Below are positions 9,957 to 19,803 of a DNA stretch of 64,000 nucleotides, piece after piece. How positions within the stretch are numbered: the stretch's first letter is position 1; every line of letters begins with the position of its first letter. The notes under the pieces were generated by a model that worked only from the letters and a program-made list of their open reading frames with translations, searched no databases and was not told the DNA's origin. Origin of the DNA: Emticicia oligotrophica DSM 17448 (lineage in GTDB: Bacteria > Bacteroidota > Bacteroidia > Cytophagales > Spirosomataceae); contig NC_018748.1 of the NCBI RefSeq assembly GCF_000263195.1, forward strand, positions 4,464,001-4,528,000, read 5' to 3'. The position numbers and the translations under genes are program-made.

Positions 9957-11573
9957 TTAACAGAGTTGAAATTCGGGTAGTGCCATTAAGTATGAATACA
10001 AATTTCTTAGCTTCGTAACTACCATATTGTATGACTCAAAATCTATTGGATTATTAATCATGGCGTCCCATAAATCTGTCCAATAATAGTCGGATGATTG
10101 TCCACTTAGCAGAATATCTTTTTTTAATTGCTCAATTAATTCTTTTGTAATCGGAATTTTGTAAAGTATTTGAAGCGAATCATTAATTAACTGATTTGGG
10201 TCATTTGGTACAGGAAGTTTTTTGGCAAATCCAACAACATCTATTTGAATTTTTTGAGTACCCTTAAGAATCCCAATATTAATTAGCATTTCAGTAAATT
10301 GGTTTCTTTTAGGGTAAGTATCAGAATTTATCCAAATTTCGTAGAACATAGGTACTTGGTAGTAAGCTGGCCAGCCAGCAACATTAGGTGGGTCGCCAAT
10401 ATCTTGTTGAAGGTTTTGTCCTTGTCGTACAAGTTCTCCAAATAAGCTGTAGTATTCTTGTAAAAATGTTTTGGGAGAAGGAAAATTAACCCCGAATTCC
10501 CTGATTGTTCCAATAATAAAATCAAGAGGGCTTTTTATCATTGAACCAAAAATATTTGGGTCATAAAAGTGTTGGCACTTGAAAATAGTGGTTAATACTG
10601 GCTTTATTTCGAAATTATTTTCCTTAAATATTTTAGAAAGTGGTTCTATTATATTGTTTTCAATTTCATCAGTTATTTCATAGTGAATAAAGAATATATA
10701 AATTTTCCTGCATATATATTTACTAACTTCATCAACAGAAAAAATCATATTTATTAAATCCTCTAATTCGGTTAACATGCCACCCACAGAACTCTGCCCT
10801 ACAATAATAGTATCATTATAAAAAGATGAAAATTTTTTGTCTGATGTATCATGATTAGTAACATTCAAGTTATATACCTTTTTATCATTATTGATGCCAA
10901 TTCCTGTAAGTACCCTTGCGGCCGCTTTTACGTCATCTTCAGTATATTTTGAATTTGGACCTTTTCCAACAGTAAATAATTCTTGTAATTCTCGGCCATA
11001 ATTTTCATCTGGGGCATTTTTTGAGTTAAATCTCCCATTCAGATAACGAAGCATGGCAGGGTCAAGGGTAATTTGTTTAACAAATTCTTTAAAATTACCC
11101 AAAGCAAATTTCCTTAACACAGTATTATGGATGTAAGCAAAACGTGCATCATCGACATCAGCAGTTTCAGTAGCAAAATGATTATGCCAAAAGAGCACCA
11201 TTTTTTCGTGAATACTTCTCTTTTGATTAGCCATTTGCATTAGCCACCAATATTTATATGATGCCCTTCTTTTGGCGTTTACTGTACCATCTCCATAGAT
11301 GGCGTTGACCCAAGTTTCACCCAGCAAAATTCCTTGTGGGTCTTTGTAATCGTTTGTATTATAAAAATTTAATGGTGGCTCTGGTGGAGTTTGTGGGCTA
11401 AGAAGTTCTTCAATTGTTTCAGAAAGAGTTTTCTTTTGAAAATAAGCAATGTCTTCAGGTGAAGCTCCAAACATTGTCCTTTTTAGAAGATGTGTTATTT
11501 GGGGTATTCCCCATTCCCCGCCATATTCATTAATATCCGCTTGAATTAGTTTTGTTGGATGATGTAAGTTCAT
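9957..11573 (-). CDS. DUF1800 domain-containing protein
   Basis: 538-residue member of the DUF1800 family, recognised from HLLKRTMFGASPEDI near the N-terminus, KMVLFWHNHFATE around residue 125, the RELQELFTVGKG segment and ADDVKAAARVLTG-like text near residue 225 (here EDDVKAAARVLTG). No signal peptide is visible at the chosen start, unlike its DUF1501 partner. The gene precedes DUF1501 with only 18 bases between them, so the two are almost certainly co-transcribed. The molecular function of the pair is not established; proposals in the literature are limited, so none is assigned here. Confidence 0.88.
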   Translation of the reverse strand: MNLHHPTKLIQADINEYGGEWGIPQITHLLKRTMFGASPEDIAYFQKKTLSETIEELLSPQTPPEPPLNFYNTNDYKDPQGILLGETWVNAIYGDGTVNAKRRASYKYWWLMQMANQKRSIHEKMVLFWHNHFATETADVDDARFAYIHNTVLRKFALGNFKEFVKQITLDPAMLRYLNGRFNSKNAPDENYGRELQELFTVGKGPNSKYTEDDVKAAARVLTGIGINNDKKVYNLNVTNHDTSDKKFSSFYNDTIIVGQSSVGGMLTELEDLINMIFSVDEVSKYICRKIYIFFIHYEITDEIENNIIEPLSKIFKENNFEIKPVLTTIFKCQHFYDPNIFGSMIKSPLDFIIGTIREFGVNFPSPKTFLQEYYSLFGELVRQGQNLQQDIGDPPNVAGWPAYYQVPMFYEIWINSDTYPKRNQFTEMLINIGILKGTQKIQIDVVGFAKKLPVPNDPNQLINDSLQILYKIPITKELIEQLKKDILLSGQSSDYYWTDLWDAMINNPIDFESYNMVVTKLRNLYSYLMALPEFQLC

Positions 11574-11619
11574 TAAAATAAGCTTAGGCTTGAGTTAGAT
11601 TAAAATAGTGAAGTTTAGT

Positions 11620-12288
11620 TTAATCAGTTTGCCCAAAAAATATTTCATTGATATAATCAAGGTAAGGTTTCAAGATTTTACAACCCTCGATTACCTCATT
11701 GGCAAAGTTGGGGTGGGTCACATCTTCATCAGAATAGCGATGGACAAAAAATAATTGTTTGTATTTTAGTAATTCTATTTCGGGGTGGTCAATAGGATAG
11801 CCCTTAGGCATCTTTTTTACTTTCTCTCCGTGTATTTCTTTGTAGTAATCTCGGAATAGGCTATTTTCAATAATTCCCTTTAAATGTTGTGGATTATAAT
11901 CAATTTCTTGTCTGAAATTTGTTAATTGCGTTGGAGTAGGAGACCACATACCTCCTCCAAGAAAAGATTCGCCGGGCTGAATTTGTAAGTAATAATCTAC
12001 AAATCCAGAACTTTTACCACCAGGCCCGAAACCTGCTGCTATATATTTTTTATAAGGTGATTTATCATTCGAAAATCGAATGTCTCTATTTATTCGTAGG
12101 AGGCAACTCTTTACCGTAGTATTTAATAAGTTCGGTTGAAATTGTGAAATTCCATTGAGAATTTCCTGACAAGTATTTTCAAATTCTACTTTTGTTTTAT
12201 CGTAATCCTGTCGATTGGCTTGAAACCACTCTCGATTATTATTTTGATTTAAGTTTCTTAAAAATTGAAGCGAATGATGGGTTAGCAT
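11620..12288 (-). CDS. DUF2461 domain-containing protein
   Basis: 222-residue cytoplasmic protein of the DUF2461 (TIGR02453-like) family. Diagnostic text includes FLRNLNQNNNREWFQANR near the N-terminus, RINRDIRFSNDKSPYKKY around residue 68 and GPGGKSSGFVDYYLQIQPG around residue 90. It lies 46 bases upstream of DUF1800 on the same strand and is divergent from trpS, with only 59 bases between the two starts. Function unknown for the family. Confidence 0.88.
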   Translation of the reverse strand: MLTHHSLQFLRNLNQNNNREWFQANRQDYDKTKVEFENTCQEILNGISQFQPNLLNTTVKSCLLRINRDIRFSNDKSPYKKYIAAGFGPGGKSSGFVDYYLQIQPGESFLGGGMWSPTPTQLTNFRQEIDYNPQHLKGIIENSLFRDYYKEIHGEKVKKMPKGYPIDHPEIELLKYKQLFFVHRYSDEDVTHPNFANEVIEGCKILKPYLDYINEIFFGQTD

Positions 12289-12347
12289 TGGTATTTTTAT
12301 CTATTTTTGTGGGAAATTAAGTTTTTTTTATCAGATATACAGAAAAT

Positions 12348-13322
12348 ATGGCAAGAATATTAACAGGCATACAAGCAAGTGGTTGTCCGCATTTAGGAAA
12401 TATTTTAGGAGCAATTTTGCCTGCAATTAAACTTTCACAAAATCCTGCAAATGAATCCTTTTTATTCATTGCAGATTTGCACTCCATGACAACCATCAAG
12501 GATGCAAAAGTAATGCAAGAAAATACAAGAGCGGTTGCCGCGGCGTGGTTAGCTTGTGGTTTTGATGCTGATAAGAACTATTTCTACCGCCAATCACGCT
12601 TGGCAGGTTATCATACCGAATTGATGTGGTATTTGAATTGCCAAACACCTTATCCAATGCTTGCTAATGCACATTCATTCAAGGATAAATCTGATAGGCT
12701 TGCAGATGTAAATGCTGGTCTTTTTACATACCCAGTTTTACAAGCTGCAGATATTGTTTTATATGGAGCTAATTTGGTGCCAGTAGGGAAGGACCAGCGT
12801 CAGCACCTAGAAATGTCTAAAGATATTGCCGCCTCATTTAATAGAACTTATGGTGAAGTACTTGTTTTACCAGAACCATTAATTGATGAAAATGTCATGG
12901 TTATTCCAGGTACTGATGGAACCAAAATGAGTAAATCTTACAATAATTTTATTAATATCTTTTTGGACGAAAAACCACTTCTAAAATCAATAAAAGCAAT
13001 CATTTCTGATAGTACGCCTCTTGAAGAGCCGAAAAACCCTGAAACTGATGTAACTTTTAAATTATTTTCCTTGGTTGCTGAACCTGAACAAGTAGAAGAT
13101 ATGCGTCAAAAATACTTAGCTGGCGGCTTTGGTTATGGCCATGCCAAGCAAATGTTGTTTGAAGTTTTATGGAAAAAATTTCAGAAAGAAAGAGAAATAT
13201 TTAATTATTATATGTCGAACAGTGAAGCCTTAGATGCAAAACTTGTTGAGGGTGAAGCTAAAGCACGTGAAATTGCTGAGGCTACTATGAATAACGTTCG
13301 AAATGTTTTGGGCTACTTGTAA
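12348..13322 (+). CDS. trpS: Tryptophanyl-tRNA synthetase
   Basis: Class Ic aminoacyl-tRNA synthetase charging tRNA-Trp in the cytoplasm. The HIGH-type motif is PHLGN at residues 14-18 and the KMSKS loop is intact at residues 193-197. Length 324 is typical of bacterial TrpS. The protein starts MARILTGIQASG, a normal family N-terminus. The PAP2 gene starts two bases after the stop, so trpS leads a short operon with PAP2 and DUF2147. Confidence 0.97.
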   Translation: MARILTGIQASGCPHLGNILGAILPAIKLSQNPANESFLFIADLHSMTTIKDAKVMQENTRAVAAAWLACGFDADKNYFYRQSRLAGYHTELMWYLNCQTPYPMLANAHSFKDKSDRLADVNAGLFTYPVLQAADIVLYGANLVPVGKDQRQHLEMSKDIAASFNRTYGEVLVLPEPLIDENVMVIPGTDGTKMSKSYNNFINIFLDEKPLLKSIKAIISDSTPLEEPKNPETDVTFKLFSLVAEPEQVEDMRQKYLAGGFGYGHAKQMLFEVLWKKFQKEREIFNYYMSNSEALDAKLVEGEAKAREIAEATMNNVRNVLGYL

Positions 13323-13324
13323 GC

Positions 13325-13906
13325 ATGATAGAAACAATAAAATATACTGAATATGATTGGTTTTTGTGGTTAAATGGTCACCATAACCAATTTTTTGATA
13401 TACTCATGTACTGGGTGACTTATCGTTTCACATGGATTCCACTCTATATCTATATTATTTATTATTTATTCCAAAATACCAAAAACAGATTTGCCATTAA
13501 TTTAGTTTTTGTATTACTTTCAGTTGGTCTATCTGATAGATTTACTTCTGGGTTTATGAAACCTTTTTTTCATCGTTTCAGGCCATGCCATGACCCAGCT
13601 ATTCAAAATCTTGTTCATGTTGTTGGTGATTGTGGAGGACAGTTTGGTTTTGCTTCAAGTCATGCCTCAAATTCATTTGCCTTGGTAATGGCTATTTATT
13701 TGTTAGCTAAATTGAATAATTGGTCTTTAAAGCTACCAGCATTTTTATTATTTTGGGCAATAATTGTTTCTTATAGTCGTATTTATGTGGGAGTACATTT
13801 TCCAACCGATATTGTTGTAGGAGCAATTGTTGGAATTATGATTACGCTTTTTACCTATATTTTTTTAAAATTCATCAATCAAAAACTAAATTTTTCATTC
13901 ACCTAA
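13325..13906 (+). CDS. PAP2-superfamily membrane phosphatase
   Basis: Integral membrane phosphatase of 193 residues, probably acting on undecaprenyl pyrophosphate or phosphatidate-type lipids. The three signature motifs are K79-x6-R86-P87, the ASSH variant of PSGH at 109-112, and SRIYVGVHFPTD (S150, R151, catalytic H157). About five to six hydrophobic segments are visible. The motif-2 Pro-Ser-Gly-His is replaced by Ala-Ser-Ser-His, as in several bacterial homologues, with the histidine retained. It follows trpS by two bases and precedes DUF2147 by ten. Confidence 0.9.
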   Translation: MIETIKYTEYDWFLWLNGHHNQFFDILMYWVTYRFTWIPLYIYIIYYLFQNTKNRFAINLVFVLLSVGLSDRFTSGFMKPFFHRFRPCHDPAIQNLVHVVGDCGGQFGFASSHASNSFALVMAIYLLAKLNNWSLKLPAFLLFWAIIVSYSRIYVGVHFPTDIVVGAIVGIMITLFTYIFLKFINQKLNFSFT

Positions 13907-13916
13907 TCAATTCTTT

Positions 13917-14348
13917 ATGAGTATGAAAAAATCACTTTCAATTATTGCTTTTTTATTGTTTTCAAGCTTATCTTTTGCCCAGGATATTACGCAAGGTACT
14001 TGGTATAATGAAGAAAAAACTGGTAAAATTCAGTTTTTCAAACAGGGTGAAAAAATTTTCGGAAAAATTGTTTGGCTTAAAGAACCAAACGAAAATGGAA
14101 AACCTAGATTGGATAAAGAAAATCCTGATTCTAAACTCAAAACCAGACCACTTTTAGGTTTGATAAACTTGAAAAACTTCGAAAATACTGGAAAAGGTGT
14201 TTGGGAGAACGGTGAAGTTTACGATCCAAAAAATGGAAAAACATATTCTTGCAAAATGACTTTAGCCTCTCCAACTCAACTTGATGTTCGAGGTTTTATC
14301 GGTATTTCTTTAATTGGCCGAACTTCTAAGTTTACAAAAGCTGATTAA
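13917..14348 (+). CDS. DUF2147 secreted protein
   Basis: 143-residue small exported protein with a signal peptide ending at SLSFAQ. The body matches the DUF2147 pattern: GTWYNEEKTGKIQFF, KIFGKIVWLKEPNENGKPRLD, and GEVYDPKNGKTYSCKM, ending LDVRGFIGISLIGRT. This family is a small periplasmic beta-barrel-like domain, often annotated as a stress or biofilm-related protein; no reaction is known. The first ATG is 13917, but the ATG at 13923 (MKKSLS) is an equally good start. A strong terminator follows at 14371. Confidence 0.88.
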   Translation: MSMKKSLSIIAFLLFSSLSFAQDITQGTWYNEEKTGKIQFFKQGEKIFGKIVWLKEPNENGKPRLDKENPDSKLKTRPLLGLINLKNFENTGKGVWENGEVYDPKNGKTYSCKMTLASPTQLDVRGFIGISLIGRTSKFTKAD

Positions 14349-14370
14349 TTAATGAATATTTGTGCAATGG

Positions 14371-14407
14371 AAGGTGTTTCATCATTTTGATGGAACACCT
14401 TTTTTTG
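14371..14407 (+). terminator. Intrinsic terminator ending the trpS-PAP2-DUF2147 operon
   Basis: A 13-bp stem with one G-U pair (14371-14383 with 14388-14401) is followed by T6, 23 bases after the DUF2147 stop. Confidence 0.88.
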
Positions 14408-15146
14408 TTGATGCCAATGTTTTTAATTTTGAATAATAATTTATTTTCAAGAATTCTTCCCTTTTTTATTGATTTTTTCAATTTTTTATATAACCCTAAA
14501 CATCAACCACTTCACCAAAAATAATTTTATTTACCCTTTCAATTTGGTACCTTTTAATAATTTTTTTCTTGTAATTGTCTTGTCAACCTAATTTTCCATT
14601 TTTTTTATCTTTAATTGTTGAAATTCCAATATTTGGAAAAAAATTCCTATTTTTGGATATTATTCCTTTTTGAATAATATTTTTTTCTAATTTTTATTAA
14701 AATATTTTAAAAATATTCTAATCAATTCGATTTAAGGTGTTGCAAATCTACATGCGAGCTTTTAAAATGAAAAAGTAACCTAAGCTTATTATTGCTTTTA
14801 TCCGAATTTTGGCTTGAAAAATATATGTAACTAGTGTGTATTCTTGTAAGTGTTTGATAATCAATTATTTATGTTGGGTGTTTATGCTTTAAAAATGTGG
14901 TTTTGAAATTCAATCAAAAAGAATAAAAAACTTAGTTTGAATTGAGTTAGAATATTCTCTTTTCACTCAACAAAAAATATTGTTAGAAATCATTGTTAGA
15001 AATTCCTTTTCCTCAGATTTAGGAGCTTATTTCTTCGCTTTTTGTGAGCTGACTTCTACTGATTTTTGGCCTTGGCATGTTTATTGAGCCCATACCGTTT
15101 AATTATTAAATACCAAAAGTTTTATATACTTTTTTTATCTACTGTT
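14408..15146. other. Long AT-rich intergenic region before the LruC lipoprotein
   Basis: No convincing gene, tRNA or TAnnTTTG promoter box was found on either strand. It is strongly AT-rich with many poly-T tracts. Three degenerate ATTCC-(A/T)-TTGGA-like repeats start at 14623, 14643 and 14662, about 20 bases apart. The length of the leader (about 740 bases) is unusual in an otherwise compact window. Confidence 0.5.
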
Positions 15147-17399
15147 ATGGTTAAATCTCAAATCGTTCCTTTATTAAAAAGGACAATCTCAATCCCCTCT
15201 CTTTTAGCTTTTTCCATCGTCTTTGTACTTTCAGGTTGTTTGAAGACCGACTTAGAAAGACAGGTTGTTGCATCTTCTCCAAAGTTGTTTTCAAGCGATG
15301 TAGTTATTCCAGCTGATTTTAACTGGTCAACTACTAAGACAATGGATTTCAAGGTAGCTGTTGATGATAAATTCAGTGGTAAATACTTTTACCGTGTGGA
15401 ATTATATGATAATGATCCAATGCTTGGTACACAAGCAAATTTGCTTAGTGCTGGTGTTGCCAAAAAAGGTCAAGATTTTACAGGTAAAATCGTAGTTCCA
15501 ACTATGTTGAACTACATTTACGTTAAAAGAATATCTCCAACCAAAGTACCTTTCGTAACAATGATTCCGGTTGAAAAAATGACTAACTTGAGTATCTCAC
15601 TCAACGGAGCCATTAATACTGGTATGGAAAGTGTAAGAGTTGCCACAGATTTATCTAAATCTAACACTTTAGCCCCTAAATTTTCTTATTCAGTGGCTGA
15701 TTACGCTGTTCCAGCTGGTGCAATTGAAATTAAAGCTGATGACAATAATGTTAAAATTGAGTCTAACAAGACTTATGTTGTGAAAGCTGGTGTTTCTTTC
15801 AAAGGTAATATCGACCTTAATAATGGTACAAGCAACGTAAAAGTTTATATTGATGGCGAATGGCATGATTCAAATAATGCTCTTGTTGTAGGTGGTAACA
15901 ATACTTTAATTATAACCGAAAACGGTTCGATTAATATCAATAAATTGACTCAAAACACTGGTGGTACTTTTATTAATTGTGGCAAAGCTGAGTTTGATAA
16001 TATGACAACATCAAACGAATCAACCTACAGTAACTATGGTACGCTCAAAGCAAAGAAGGCTGTATTTACCAATGCAAGTCTAAAGAACTATGGAACTATA
16101 ACATTTGAAGATCTTACAAGTACTACTACTTCTACTTTGATTAGAAATGAAGGCTCTATGTATGTTGAAAAAGGGCTTTTAACTAATTCAACATTAGAAA
16201 CGTTGTGTTATATCAAAATCAAAGATCTTTTAACAAATGGTGCTAAAATCAAGATTGAAGGAGGTGGTATGCTGAGTGTTGACACTTATCAAAGTGGTGG
16301 TACTGAATTCAATTTACTCGCGAATGCTATCTTAGAGGTAACTGAAATTGTTAAATTCACAAGTAATAGTAATGTAATGAAAGGACCTGCTTCATCTGGT
16401 AGAGCTTTAGCAAGAATGAAGGAAGTTGATGTAAAAGGTCAATGGAACGCAATCACTTATAAAGGAAATCTTGAAATCGCTTGTTCAAAGCATACAGCTA
16501 ATGAGCAATGGAAAACATATTATGTAATTGAAAGCCCTGCAACAATTGTTCCTTTTGATAAATCAACTGTGGTTATACCTGGCACTACTTGTAATGGTGG
16601 TGGAAACAAAGGCCCTGGTGATGATAAGCCAGAAGACCAAGTTGTAACAGAAGTTAATCTTGGGACTTATTCTTATGCTTTTGAAGATAACTGGCCACAA
16701 CTAGGTGATTATGACCTGAATGACGTTGTAGTTGATATGAATGTGGTTAAATTCCAAAATACTTCAAATAAAGTAACAAAAGTTGTATTGAAAGGAAAAT
16801 TAAGAGCGGCTGGTGCCTTAAAACGTCTTGCTGTGGCAGTTCAATTAGATGGTATCTTAGCAAATTCAGTAAGTAAAGTTACCTATTCACGTGCAGACTT
16901 AGTAGGCTCTCTTTTAAAATTAGGAGCTAATGGCGTTGAAACAGGACAAAAATTTGCAGTTGCTACTATTGCTGATGATGTACACAAGGCCTTTGGTTTG
17001 AATAATGTTGGATTTGTAAATACACAAACTAATAATTATGCACCAGTTGATGTGGTTATTACAATTGAATTTACAACTCCTCTTGATAGTTTTACATTCC
17101 AAACATTAAATATGTTTATCGTAAATTATAATTCTGCTGGAAATGACAGAGGAGAAGTTCACTTAGTTGGATATAAAGGAACTGACAAAATTGACGCGTT
17201 GAAGATTGCTAATTCTACAGGTAGTTTATTGTCAAACACAGACCCTTTCAAATCAATTAATAATGAGCCTTGGGGATTAATCATACCATCTTCATTTGTT
17301 TATCCTCCAGAAACAAAAAATATCAAAACATTCTATACGAAATTCCAAAGCTGGGCAACTAGTGGCGGTACAGTTGACACCAATTGGTATCTTCAGTAA
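15147..17399 (+). CDS. LruC domain-containing lipoprotein
   Basis: Large outer-surface or periplasmic lipoprotein of about 750 residues. I chose the ATG at 15147 (MVKSQIVPL) over the longer frame at 15066 because it gives a clean signal peptide with lipobox LSG and lipidated C31. The middle (about residues 190-430) is Asn/Thr-rich, with short repeating N-x-G-T-like beta-strand text and a parallel beta-helix appearance. The C-terminal ~200 residues are an LruC/DUF4842 domain, with the signature FEDNWPQLGDYDLNDVVVDM (calcium-ligand-like Asp/Asn) and the closing PWGLIIP segment. The role is unknown; relatives are surface lipoproteins. Stand-alone gene with its own terminator. Confidence 0.87.
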   Translation: MVKSQIVPLLKRTISIPSLLAFSIVFVLSGCLKTDLERQVVASSPKLFSSDVVIPADFNWSTTKTMDFKVAVDDKFSGKYFYRVELYDNDPMLGTQANLLSAGVAKKGQDFTGKIVVPTMLNYIYVKRISPTKVPFVTMIPVEKMTNLSISLNGAINTGMESVRVATDLSKSNTLAPKFSYSVADYAVPAGAIEIKADDNNVKIESNKTYVVKAGVSFKGNIDLNNGTSNVKVYIDGEWHDSNNALVVGGNNTLIITENGSININKLTQNTGGTFINCGKAEFDNMTTSNESTYSNYGTLKAKKAVFTNASLKNYGTITFEDLTSTTTSTLIRNEGSMYVEKGLLTNSTLETLCYIKIKDLLTNGAKIKIEGGGMLSVDTYQSGGTEFNLLANAILEVTEIVKFTSNSNVMKGPASSGRALARMKEVDVKGQWNAITYKGNLEIACSKHTANEQWKTYYVIESPATIVPFDKSTVVIPGTTCNGGGNKGPGDDKPEDQVVTEVNLGTYSYAFEDNWPQLGDYDLNDVVVDMNVVKFQNTSNKVTKVVLKGKLRAAGALKRLAVAVQLDGILANSVSKVTYSRADLVGSLLKLGANGVETGQKFAVATIADDVHKAFGLNNVGFVNTQTNNYAPVDVVITIEFTTPLDSFTFQTLNMFIVNYNSAGNDRGEVHLVGYKGTDKIDALKIANSTGSLLSNTDPFKSINNEPWGLIIPSSFVYPPETKNIKTFYTKFQSWATSGGTVDTNWYLQ

Positions 17400-17412
17400 T
17401 TAATTTAATTAT

Positions 17413-17447
17413 AAAAGTAGCCTACTCTAAAGTAGGCTACTTTTTTT
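17413..17447 (+). terminator. Intrinsic terminator after the LruC gene
   Basis: A perfect 12-bp stem (17414-17425 with 17432-17443, 6-base loop) runs into T7. Confidence 0.9.
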
Positions 17448-17840
17448 GAAACTAATTATTCAGATAAAGTGATGTAACAAATGATTGTAGGAGAAAGTGA
17501 TAGAGATATCCTTTCATACTCTAAGTACATTAGATTTCGAATTTTTAGTTCAGATATAAAAAGCTTATTTATCTAGTTGTTGTTTACTAAATTTAAGTGC
17601 AGCTTTATGGCTGCATTTATAATTTTTTTTAAACTTATTGCTAAAAAGGATTTATAATAGTAAAAGATAAGAGCTTTATCAATTAATTAGCGAAAAGTAG
17701 ATGGGTATTTAATTGATAATTTTATCAAATTTATAATCTTTTCATAGTAAAACTGAAGAAGTTTCAACGGAACCTAAAATTGCTAGAAAGAAAACATTAG
17801 TTGTAAAATTTATCCTCCTCAGGAGCTATTTTAGTTACTG
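17448..17840. other. Intergenic region with an orphan terminator-like hairpin
   Basis: No gene is supported. A 9-bp hairpin (17595-17603 with 17610-17618, one G-U pair) followed by a long T-run ends nothing annotated. A separate 11-bp perfect inverted repeat lies at 17676-17686 and 17709-17719. A small RNA ending at about 17630 is possible. Confidence 0.4.
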
Positions 17841-17892
17841 AAACAAATAATAAAGCCTCATTTCTTTCGAAACGAGGCTTTATTATTTGTTT
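17841..17892. terminator. Long bidirectional terminator after dnaK
   Basis: A perfect 19-bp stem (17841-17859 with 17874-17892) with a 14-base loop lies 10 bases past the dnaK stop. Both ends are A/T-rich, so it can work in both directions. Confidence 0.85.
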
Positions 17893-17902
17893 TACTTCTA
17901 AC

Positions 17903-19795
17903 TTATTTTACTTCTTCAAAGTTTACATCAGTTACACCTTCTTCAGTGCCTTGTGAACTACCTGCTTGTCCACCCATATCAGCACCTGGAGTTGCTCCTT
18001 GAGCATACATTTCTTGAGAAGCTGCTTGCCATGCTGCATTGATTTTTTCCATTGCTGAATCAATTGCAGTAATGTCTTTTGTACCATGAGCTGCTTTTAA
18101 TTCAGTTAATGCACCTTCAATCGCAGATTTATTTCCAGCAGAAAGTTTATCGCCGTATTCTTTCAATTGTTTTTCCGTTTGGAAAATCATTGTATCTGCG
18201 GCATTTACTTTTTCTACTTTCTCTCTTTCAGCTTTATCAGCTTCTTCGTTTGCTTTTGCTTCATCACGCATTCTTTGGATTTCTGCATCAGATAAACCAG
18301 AAGATGCTTCAATTCTAATTTTTTGCTCTTTACCAGTTCCTTTATCTTTGGCAGTTACGTTCAAGATACCATTCGCATCAACATCAAAGGTTACTTCAAT
18401 TTGAGGTACACCACGAGGTGCAGAAGGAATACCATCTAAGTGGAAACGTCCTAAAGTACGGTTTTGAGTAGCCATTGAGCGTTCTCCTTGCAAGATGTGC
18501 AACTCAACTGAAGGTTGGTTATCTGCTGCTGTTGAGAACGTTTCAACTTTCTTTGTAGGAATAGTGGTATTCGACTCAATCATTTTTGTAAATACACCTC
18601 CTAAAGTTTCGATACCTAATGAAAGCGGAATAACATCAAGTAAGAGAATATCTTTTACTTCACCTGTTAATACACCACCTTGAACAGCCGCACCAATAGC
18701 CACAGCTTCATCAGGGTTTACATTTTTAGAAGGTTTCTTACCGAAGAATTTTTCAACCTCTTCCTGTACTTTAGGGATACGTGTAGAACCACCAACTAAA
18801 ATTACTTCGTCAATATCACTTGTTTTCAAACCTGCATTTTGCATCGCTCTTTTGCAAGGCTCCATGGCACGTTGAATAAGGCTATCTGAAAGTTGCTCAA
18901 ATTTAGCTCTAGATAGATTTCTAACTAAGTGTTTAGGAATACCGTTTACAGGGAAGATGTATGGCAAGTTAATTTCAGTCTGAGCAGAGCTTGAAAGTTC
19001 AATTTTAGCTCTTTCAGCAGCTTCTTTTAGACGCTGTAATGCCATTGCATCTTGGCGTAAGTCGATACCTTCGTCTTTTTTGAACTCATCAGCTAGCCAG
19101 TCGATGATTACTTGGTCAAAGTCATCTCCACCTAAGTGTGTATCTCCATCAGTTGCTTTTACTTCAAAAACGCCATCTCCTAAATCAAGAATAGAAACGT
19201 CGAAAGTACCACCACCTAAGTCGAATACGGCTACAGTTAAATCCTTACCTTGTTTATCAAGGCCATAAGCTAATGCGGCTGCAGTTGGCTCGTTTATGAT
19301 ACGTTTTACATCTAAACCTGCGATTGCTCCAGCTTCTTTTGTAGCCTGACGCTCTGCGTCATTGAAGTAAGCTGGTACAGTTATTACAGCTTCAGTAACA
19401 GTCGTTCCTAAATAATCTTCAGCAGTTTGCTTCATTTTTTGAAGAATTGATGCTGAAATTTCTTGTGGAGTATATAGTCTGTCGCCGATGCGTACACGTG
19501 GAGTATTGTTCGCTCCTTGTTCAACATCGTAAGCAACAGTTTTTAATTCACTTCCAACTTCTGAAAAACGTTTACCCATGAAACGTTTGATAGAAGAAAT
19601 AGTATTTTTAGGGTTAGTGATAGCTTGACGTTTGGCAGGTGCTCCAATCTTCTTTTCTCCATTCTCTAAAAATGCTACAATCGAAGGAGTAGTACGAGCA
19701 CCTTCGCTGTTAGCAATTACAACAGGCTCGTTACCTTCCATTACAGCCACGCACGAGTTTGTTGTTCCTAAGTCAATTCCAATAATTTTTCCCAT
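17903..19795 (-). CDS. dnaK: Molecular chaperone DnaK (Hsp70)
   Basis: Cytoplasmic ATP-dependent chaperone of 630 residues. The nucleotide-binding domain carries the [13 protein letters not shown] phosphate-1 loop near residue 5, the [12 protein letters not shown] phosphate-2 motif around residue 192, and [11 protein letters not shown] around residue 335. The linker region reads [21 protein letters not shown], followed by the beta-sandwich substrate domain, the helical lid and a Gly/Gln-rich tail ending FEEVK. The gene is monocistronic here: dnaJ and grpE are not adjacent, and it is flanked by the long hairpin downstream and a palindrome-bearing upstream region (19804-19894). Confidence 0.98.
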   Translation of the reverse strand: MGKIIGIDLGTTNSCVAVMEGNEPVVIANSEGARTTPSIVAFLENGEKKIGAPAKRQAITNPKNTISSIKRFMGKRFSEVGSELKTVAYDVEQGANNTPRVRIGDRLYTPQEISASILQKMKQTAEDYLGTTVTEAVITVPAYFNDAERQATKEAGAIAGLDVKRIINEPTAAALAYGLDKQGKDLTVAVFDLGGGTFDVSILDLGDGVFEVKATDGDTHLGGDDFDQVIIDWLADEFKKDEGIDLRQDAMALQRLKEAAERAKIELSSSAQTEINLPYIFPVNGIPKHLVRNLSRAKFEQLSDSLIQRAMEPCKRAMQNAGLKTSDIDEVILVGGSTRIPKVQEEVEKFFGKKPSKNVNPDEAVAIGAAVQGGVLTGEVKDILLLDVIPLSLGIETLGGVFTKMIESNTTIPTKKVETFSTAADNQPSVELHILQGERSMATQNRTLGRFHLDGIPSAPRGVPQIEVTFDVDANGILNVTAKDKGTGKEQKIRIEASSGLSDAEIQRMRDEAKANEEADKAEREKVEKVNAADTMIFQTEKQLKEYGDKLSAGNKSAIEGALTELKAAHGTKDITAIDSAMEKINAAWQAASQEMYAQGATPGADMGGQAGSSQGTEEGVTDVNFEEVK

Positions 19796-19803
19796 GTTTT
19801 TTG

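Noticed and set aside
15066-15146. Longer N-terminus of the LruC protein
   Set aside because: It would precede a good lipoprotein signal with unrelated residues; the ATG at 15147 gives a clean lipobox.
17740-17836. Possible gene remnant reading TEEVSTEPKIARKKTLVVKF before dnaK
   Set aside because: It has no start codon, is bounded by an upstream stop, and no family could be recognised.
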